From Deltaproteobacteria bacterium (GTDB taxonomy: Bacteria; Desulfobacterota; DSM-4660; Desulfatiglandales; HGW-15): 10,444 nucleotides of DNA. Below are positions 6,281-10,444 of the stretch, piece by piece (positions within the stretch are counted from its first letter, which is position 1; every line of letters starts with the position of its first letter). The translations under genes and the position numbers were made by a program. The stretch is taken from contig JAFGPH010000558.1 of assembly GCA_016926135.1 (NCBI GenBank), forward strand, positions 1 through 10,444. Direction: 5' to 3'. The notes beneath the pieces are model-generated. The model did not search any database. It was not told the origin of the DNA and was given only the letters and a program-made list of their open reading frames with translations.

Positions 6281-7327
6281 ATGGATTTCGCCGAATTTGC
6301 GGAAGGGACTCTCCTTTGGATCGTCTTTCTGGTTCTCGGTGTCGCCGTCGCCTGCAGGTTGCTTTTCTTCATTCTTAGAATCGCAAAAAGCGGAGACCGG
6401 CAGAGGTCCGGCCCGGGCTATTACCTCACCACCTTTGTTCGTTTCTTCGTGCCCTTTCATATGGCCTTTGCCAAGAAACCCGGCTACTCGCTGGTGCGAT
6501 ACGTTTTTCATATCTGCCTTTTCGTGGTTCCCATCTGGCTGAGCGGGCATATCGTACTCTGGTCCGAATCCCGGTTTGAATGGGAATGGGCAAGCCTTCC
6601 CGATACCTGGGCCGACTGGATGACCATCGTGGTGATCTTCGTCGCCCTCTACTTTCTCCTCAGGAGGGCAGGCTTTCCCGAACATCGCAGGCAGTCTTCG
6701 TTCCCGGACTACCTCGTCATCCTTCTGGCCGGCCTGCCCTTTCTCTCCGGGTATTTCCTCACCCACGGATCCCTGGACTCAATAGAGTTCTTCTCGAACC
6801 ATATGCGGATTATTCACGTCCTGAGCGGCGAGGCGATGATCCTGATGGCGGCGTTTCTCTTCTGCCGGACCCGGCTCAACCCGGACAAGTGCACGGGCTG
6901 TGCCTCCTGTGAACTGAGTTGCCCCACAGGCACCCTGGAGTCCACAGATCAGGGAGTCTGGCGCATCTTCACCTACTCCCACTATCAGTGCATCTGCTGC
7001 GGTTCCTGTGTGAACACGTGCCCCGAGGACGCGGCCCAGTTGAGGCATGAGATGAGCCTTACAAGATTTTTCCAGTTCATGCCGAAACAGGAAATCCGAA
7101 GGGCCGAACTCAAGGCCTGCAGCCGGTGCGGCTCCCTTTTCGTGCCGGAACCCCTTTTTGCGAAAATCGGGAAAACCTTTACCGACGACTACCTCCACTT
7201 CTGCCCCAATTGCAGGAAGGCCAATCTGGTCGACCTTTACATCAGGCTCTCTCCGCACCACAAATCCCAGGAGGGAAAAAAGGCCTCTCTCCCTTCCCCT
7301 CTGGGCACCCCAGGGCAAATCGCCTGA
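6281..7327 (+). CDS. Membrane-anchored ferredoxin with zinc ribbon (NarI/DsrM-like membrane part)
   Basis: A 348-residue redox membrane protein. Five hydrophobic segments lie near residues 10-33, 71-94, 112-127, 142-161 and 176-196. Positive loops predict the N-terminus outside and the C-terminal domain in the cytoplasm. Histidines H60, H77, H90, H162 and H179 are near or within helices and could hold haem b, as in NarI/DsrM-type quinone-reactive subunits; this is inference. A two-cluster ferredoxin domain follows (C204/207/210/214 and C237/240/243/247), then a zinc-ribbon-like pair (C280/C283 and C308/C311). ATG 6281 is chosen over the in-frame GTG 6254 because GGAGGTG sits eight bases before it. 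It has its own promoter and IclR operator, and precedes the AOR operon by 236 bp. It probably passes electrons between the cytoplasmic ferredoxin and the quinone pool. Confidence 0.75.
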   Translation: MDFAEFAEGTLLWIVFLVLGVAVACRLLFFILRIAKSGDRQRSGPGYYLTTFVRFFVPFHMAFAKKPGYSLVRYVFHICLFVVPIWLSGHIVLWSESRFEWEWASLPDTWADWMTIVVIFVALYFLLRRAGFPEHRRQSSFPDYLVILLAGLPFLSGYFLTHGSLDSIEFFSNHMRIIHVLSGEAMILMAAFLFCRTRLNPDKCTGCASCELSCPTGTLESTDQGVWRIFTYSHYQCICCGSCVNTCPEDAAQLRHEMSLTRFFQFMPKQEIRRAELKACSRCGSLFVPEPLFAKIGKTFTDDYLHFCPNCRKANLVDLYIRLSPHHKSQEGKKASLPSPLGTPGQIA

Positions 7328-7348
7328 TTCTGTTGGGGGCGCGGAAAC

Positions 7349-7364
7349 GTTCACTATATTGAAC
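7349..7364. promoter_or_regulatory. IclR operator 3 (distal AOR operon site)
   Basis: GTTCACTATATTGAAC differs from operator 1 by one spacer base. It lies 21 bp past the membrane ferredoxin stop codon and 100 bp upstream of the AOR operon -35 box. No promoter is evident next to it. Its centre is 155 bp from that of operator 4, close to fifteen helical turns, which suits a repression loop. Confidence 0.65.
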
Positions 7365-7464
7365 TGACAGCTTCCCGCTGATCTTGCATCTTCCTTCCCA
7401 GAGCCGCAAGGGAAATAGCTCAATTTTGTTATGTTATATCTTTTTTGACCTAAGTACTTTTAAC

Positions 7465-7492
7465 TTGACAAAAAATCGCCCTCTGGTATCAT
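7465..7492 (+). promoter_or_regulatory. Sigma70-like promoter for the AOR operon
   Basis: Consensus TTGACA (7465-7470), a 16-base spacer, then TATCAT (7487-7492, 5/6 match). The DNA just upstream (about 7420-7464) is unusually AT-rich for this window and may act as an UP element. The start is predicted near 7499, giving a leader of about 65 nt. Operator 4 follows at once. Confidence 0.7.
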
Positions 7493-7503
7493 TTCGCCAA
7501 GAC

Positions 7504-7519
7504 GTTCATAGTGATGAAC
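7504..7519. promoter_or_regulatory. IclR operator 4 (proximal AOR operon site)
   Basis: GTTCATAGTGATGAAC keeps both 5-bp arms and the 6-bp spacing, but its spacer differs from the other three copies. It starts 11 bp past the -10 box, about +5 of the transcript, so binding would occlude the promoter. Confidence 0.65.
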
Positions 7520-7563
7520 TCTTGAATTCAATCTTTTTGCGCTCACGAGAGGAGGAGTTCTCT

Positions 7564-7842
7564 ATGGCGACCGACGACAAAGAAAAGTCCACTGCCGAAA
7601 GCCTCCGGGCGACCAGGACCTATGGCAAAGTGAGATGCCACAATCCAACATGTATGGAAAGGCTCGAACCCAAAAAGGGAGACAAGACCATCAAGTGCCC
7701 AAGGTGCGGATCGGAATTCCGAATTGCATGGGTCAAGGACGGGTTTCCCAGGATTCGAGGTCCGGTCTGGGAGGTCAACAGAAAAATCTCCGAAGAGGCC
7801 TTTGCCAAGAAGCTGGAGGACAAGGGGAAGGAGGGGAAGTGA
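7564..7842 (+). CDS. Small zinc-ribbon protein, first gene of the AOR operon
   Basis: A 92-residue soluble protein with no family I can name. Four cysteines, C25, C30, C45 and C48 (C-x4-C, then CPRCG), form a zinc-ribbon or rubredoxin-like knuckle. A lysine-poor stretch FPRIRGPVWEVNRKI (61-75) follows, then a charged, lysine-rich helical tail. ATG 7564 is chosen because GGAGGAG lies six bases before it; the frame stays open upstream to 7384, but the promoter and operator 4 fall inside that extension. The stop codon is one base before the AOR ATG, so the two are almost certainly co-translated. It may be a small electron carrier, an assembly factor or a subunit for the AOR; nothing in the sequence decides between these. 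Confidence 0.8.
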   Translation: MATDDKEKSTAESLRATRTYGKVRCHNPTCMERLEPKKGDKTIKCPRCGSEFRIAWVKDGFPRIRGPVWEVNRKISEEAFAKKLEDKGKEGK

Positions 7843-7843
7843 C

Positions 7844-9784
7844 ATGCCTTTGAACAGAAAGATTGCGTATATTGATCTGACGACAGGCAATATCGAGATA
7901 AAACCGATTCCTCTGGAGGTTCGCAAGAAGTTCCTGGGGGGAAGGGGTCTGGATGCCTATCTCCTTTACAATCATACCAAAAAGGGATGTGATCCGATCG
8001 GCCCGGACAACACGCTGATGGTGAGCGGCGGTTTGCTTTGCGCCACATGCGCCTCAGCAACGGCCAGGTGTCACACCATGGCGAAATCCCCCCTGACGGG
8101 ACTCCTGGGCAGCGCCAACATGGGTGGATTCTTCGCCCCGGAAATGGCCTGGGCCGGATTTCATCACCTGGTCATCAAGGGCAAGGCCAAGCATCCGGTG
8201 TATATCTACATCCACAACGGCGAAATCGAAATCCGTGATGCCCGCGACCTCTGGGGCCTGAGCGTCACGGAAACCCAGTGGGCCATCCGGGACATGCTTG
8301 GTGACCAGGAAGTAAAAAGCATGGTCTGCGGGCCCGCGGGCGAGAACCTGGTCCGCTACGCCAACGTGATGACCGGAATCAAGAATGCCGGCGGAAGGAC
8401 CGGCATGGGATGCGTCATGGGAAGCAAAAACCTCAAGGCCGTGGCCGCGAGGGGAACCATGGACATCAAGATCGCCCACCCGAAGGAGGCCCTGGAGTTC
8501 AACAAGCGATTCATTGACCAGATTACGAGCGCCAAAGTGAACGAGACCCAGGGGACACTGGGTACCCCCTTTATCTGGGGCGCCACCAACTCCTGGGGCG
8601 GGATCCGGTGCAGGAACTTCCAGTACAACCAGTGCGAGTATGCGGACGACATCGAACCGGAGCACCTCGACGAGATTGCTGAAGAAACCATCGGACCCTA
8701 CCACATGACCGGGTGCTTCGGGTGCCAGGTGCACTGTCGGGCCCAGTACAAGATCCCTTCCGGCCCCTATGCCGGAAGATACGACGAAGGGCCGGAGTAC
8801 ACCTCACAGGGGGCTTTCTGCGGGGAGACGGACACACCGAGGGCCGAGACCCTGCTGACGGCAAACCACCTTGTGGACCAGTACGGCGTGGACAACCTGG
8901 AGATCGGCAGCCTGATCTCCTGGGCCATGGAACTCTATGAACTGGGGATCCTGACCAACAAGGAGACGGACGGGCTGGAGCTGCGTTTCGGCAATGATGA
9001 GGCGGTAATCGAAATGATCGACCGCATCTGCTTCCGAAAAGGCTGGATCGGCGATGTGCTGGCCGACGGCGGCGTTGCCGCGTCCAAGAAGATCGGCAAG
9101 AACTCCTTCAGCTACCTCATCCAAGTCAAGGGCATGCAGAACCTCCACTCCGACGAGAGGGCCACACCCGCGCTGGCCCTGAATATCGCTCTCTCCTCTC
9201 GGGGTTCCGACCACCTGCGGAGCAGACCGGCCATCGACCTCTACCACCTGCCCGAGCCGGTCATGAGAAAGATTTACAGCAGCCCGGTTCCCTACAATGG
9301 GCCGTTGAGCTCCGAGCATACGGAATACATCGGGAAACCCTGGCAGGTTTTCTGGCACGAGAACTGCTACATGGGTGTGGACTGCCTCGGTATCTGCAAG
9401 TATCACACCACCTTCCTGGGCGCCACCCTGCCCAACTTCGAGGATTGGGCAAAGGTCCTTTACTACAATACGGGTCTTGAGATGACCCCCAAGGACATCT
9501 GGGATGTGGCGGAAAGATGCAACAATATGGAGAGGCTTTTCAACCTGAGAGAAGGACTGACCAAAGATGATCCCGAAAAGGGCGACGTACTCAACCATCG
9601 TTATCACGACGAACCCACGAGGCGCGGGGCGCCGGATGCGGTGGGCCGGGTCATCGACAAGGACAAGTTCCTGAAGATGCGTGCTGAAGCTTATCAGCAC
9701 AAGGGCTGGGACGAGAACGGGGTTCCCAAGCCCGAGACCCTGAAGAGACTCGGCATCGACAAAGAGCCGTCACACCTGGTTTAA
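7844..9784 (+). CDS. Aldehyde ferredoxin oxidoreductase family tungsto/molybdoenzyme
   Basis: A 646-residue enzyme of normal family length with the AOR N-terminal, middle and C-terminal domains. Visible features: FLGGRGLDAYLLY (30-42), pterin-contacting R75 and N92 in TARCHTMAKSP to SANMGGFF, the [4Fe-4S] ligands CFGCQVHC (C291, C294, C298) with C518 of DCLGIC (513-518), and the second pterin motif DQYGVD (345-350). GPEY with E318 and SDH with H457 occupy the expected active-site regions. Family enzymes oxidise aldehydes to acids, or run in reverse, at a bis-pterin W or Mo centre. The substrate here is unknown; BamB-type and other relatives share the fold. ATG 7844 has GGAGG nine bases upstream and lies one base past the zinc-ribbon stop. 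Earlier in-frame codons from 7724 overlap that gene and are not used. No cofactor-synthesis or tungstate-uptake genes are in the window. Confidence 0.92.
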   Translation: MPLNRKIAYIDLTTGNIEIKPIPLEVRKKFLGGRGLDAYLLYNHTKKGCDPIGPDNTLMVSGGLLCATCASATARCHTMAKSPLTGLLGSANMGGFFAPEMAWAGFHHLVIKGKAKHPVYIYIHNGEIEIRDARDLWGLSVTETQWAIRDMLGDQEVKSMVCGPAGENLVRYANVMTGIKNAGGRTGMGCVMGSKNLKAVAARGTMDIKIAHPKEALEFNKRFIDQITSAKVNETQGTLGTPFIWGATNSWGGIRCRNFQYNQCEYADDIEPEHLDEIAEETIGPYHMTGCFGCQVHCRAQYKIPSGPYAGRYDEGPEYTSQGAFCGETDTPRAETLLTANHLVDQYGVDNLEIGSLISWAMELYELGILTNKETDGLELRFGNDEAVIEMIDRICFRKGWIGDVLADGGVAASKKIGKNSFSYLIQVKGMQNLHSDERATPALALNIALSSRGSDHLRSRPAIDLYHLPEPVMRKIYSSPVPYNGPLSSEHTEYIGKPWQVFWHENCYMGVDCLGICKYHTTFLGATLPNFEDWAKVLYYNTGLEMTPKDIWDVAERCNNMERLFNLREGLTKDDPEKGDVLNHRYHDEPTRRGAPDAVGRVIDKDKFLKMRAEAYQHKGWDENGVPKPETLKRLGIDKEPSHLV

Positions 9785-9808
9785 TACTGCTGGATGAGGA
9801 GGAAACCA

Positions 9809-10306
9809 ATGGCTAAAGTGCTCTATATCAATTACCAGAAATGCACAGGCTGCAGGCTCTGTGAACTCGTGTGCGCCGTATCCCACGACGGGATCTCCAA
9901 TCCCGCCCGGAGCCGCATCCGGGTGATGAAGTGGGAGGCCGAAGGGCTTTATATCCCCATGTCGTGCCAGCAGTGCCAGGACGCACCCTGTATGAATGTC
10001 TGCCCGGTCAAGGCCATCTCCAGGGATGAATCCATGGCCAGGGTGATGGTGGACTATGACAAGTGCATCGGCTGCCGATCCTGTGTGGCCGTGTGCCCCT
10101 TCGGCGCCATGTCGTTCAATACCATAGACCGCAAGGTCTTCAAGTGCGATGTGTGCGACGGTGATCCCCAGTGCGTTCGTTTCTGCGATGAAAAGGCCTT
10201 GGATTACGTGGACGTCGACGATGTGAGCATCGTGAAAAAGATGGATGCCGCCGCGAGGCTGTCCCGCGCAGGAAAAGAAGGCGCCGCCCTGATGGCCCAA
10301 CTCTAA
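9809..10306 (+). CDS. Four-cluster ferredoxin, AOR electron-transfer subunit
   Basis: A 165-residue iron-sulfur protein with sixteen cysteines in the HycB/DmsB/YdhY order: C12/15/18/22, C53/56/61/65, C86/89/92/96 and C113/116/122/126, enough for four [4Fe-4S] clusters. No signal peptide is seen, so it should act in the cytoplasm. Subunits of this type partner AOR proteins in Aromatoleum AorAB and in the E. coli ydh locus, where they take electrons from the catalytic subunit. Here it is the last gene of the AOR operon, 24 nt after the AOR stop, and probably links AOR to the membrane ferredoxin or to soluble carriers. ATG 9809 is chosen over ATG 9794 because GAGGAGG lies six bases before it. 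All four cluster motifs are intact. Confidence 0.9.
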   Translation: MAKVLYINYQKCTGCRLCELVCAVSHDGISNPARSRIRVMKWEAEGLYIPMSCQQCQDAPCMNVCPVKAISRDESMARVMVDYDKCIGCRSCVAVCPFGAMSFNTIDRKVFKCDVCDGDPQCVRFCDEKALDYVDVDDVSIVKKMDAAARLSRAGKEGAALMAQL

Positions 10307-10326
10307 CCAATCATTTCCACGATTCA

Positions 10327-10363
10327 AAGAGGGGTTTCCGGCTTATGATCGGAAGCCCCTCTT
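10327..10363 (+). terminator. Intrinsic terminator of the AOR operon
   Basis: A 14-bp stem (10327-10340 with 10350-10363, one G-U pair, otherwise perfect: AAGAGGGG..CCCCTCTT core) with a 9-base loop, followed by a short T-rich tail (CTTTC). It begins 20 bases after the ferredoxin stop and closes the operon. The remaining bases to 10444 show no gene or site I can support. Confidence 0.8.
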
Positions 10364-10444
10364 CTTTCACCCCTTATCTCCAAGGATCAAGTACCTGAGG
10401 GGCAGTGTGGTGTGTCAGAAGTGTATTGGCACATCGCAGCCTTC

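Noticed and set aside
7384..7563. 60-codon upstream extension of the zinc-ribbon gene
   Set aside because: It contains the operon promoter and operator 4, and is rich in rare hydrophobic codons; the strong GGAGGAG site before 7564 marks the real start.
8804..9700. 298-codon minus-strand open frame inside the AOR gene
   Set aside because: Fully antisense to a well-conserved enzyme, with no recognisable domain or ribosome site.
7844..10306. Assignment as a BamBC class II benzoyl-CoA reductase module
   Set aside because: The fold and the ferredoxin partner fit, but none of the further Bam subunits is present and the motifs seen are general to the AOR family.
10432..10444. Sigma54-like TTGGCAC near the right edge
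   Set aside because: The GG is not followed by GC at the required 10-base spacing, and no downstream gene is visible.

Overview
The window looks like chromosomal DNA of an anaerobic bacterium of the Desulfobacterota (former Deltaproteobacteria). This rests on fairly high GC, an HflK start and DciA, DUF1015 and MtaD proteins of the type common in that group, and a tungsten/molybdenum aldehyde oxidoreductase with ferredoxin partners. That placement is inference; there is no rRNA in the window. No tRNA, CRISPR array, transposase or integrase was seen.

Left part (1-5179), housekeeping genes. The N-terminus of hflK reads off the left edge and is divergent from a small dciA (DUF721) gene. A perfect palindrome of a dispersed-repeat type (706-739) lies just past the end of a leftward two-gene unit: a DUF1015 protein (1520-2875), overlapping by 23 nt a TrmN6-like RNA methyltransferase (748-1542) whose C-terminal tail may be frameshifted. 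Rightward mtaD (3056-4393) encodes a methylthioadenosine/S-adenosylhomocysteine deaminase. Its 3' end overlaps by 32 nt a convergent TIGR00725/LOG-like nucleotide-binding protein gene. A 344-nt stretch (4836-5179) has no convincing gene.

Right part (5180-10370), one regulated redox locus. A leftward IclR-family regulator gene is divergent from a gene for a membrane protein with five predicted TM segments, a cytoplasmic two-cluster ferredoxin domain and a C-terminal zinc ribbon. Next comes a three-gene operon: a 92-residue zinc-ribbon protein, a 646-residue aldehyde ferredoxin oxidoreductase (AOR) family enzyme, and a 165-residue ferredoxin with sixteen cysteines (four [4Fe-4S] clusters). A strong intrinsic terminator closes it at 10327-10363.

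The most informative signal is regulatory. The inverted repeat GTTCA-N6-TGAAC occurs four times (5997, 6168, 7349, 7504), only in intergenic DNA of this locus. Three copies lie 10-14 bp past the -10 element of a sigma70-like promoter: that of iclR itself, that of the membrane ferredoxin gene, and that of the AOR operon. The fourth lies 155 bp upstream of the AOR operon copy and suggests looping. My reading is that the IclR protein represses itself and both halves of an AOR electron-transfer system, and that an unknown effector releases it. In the model the AOR oxidises an aldehyde (or reduces an acid), the four-cluster ferredoxin carries electrons, and the membrane protein links them to the quinone pool. 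The substrate is not identifiable from the sequence.
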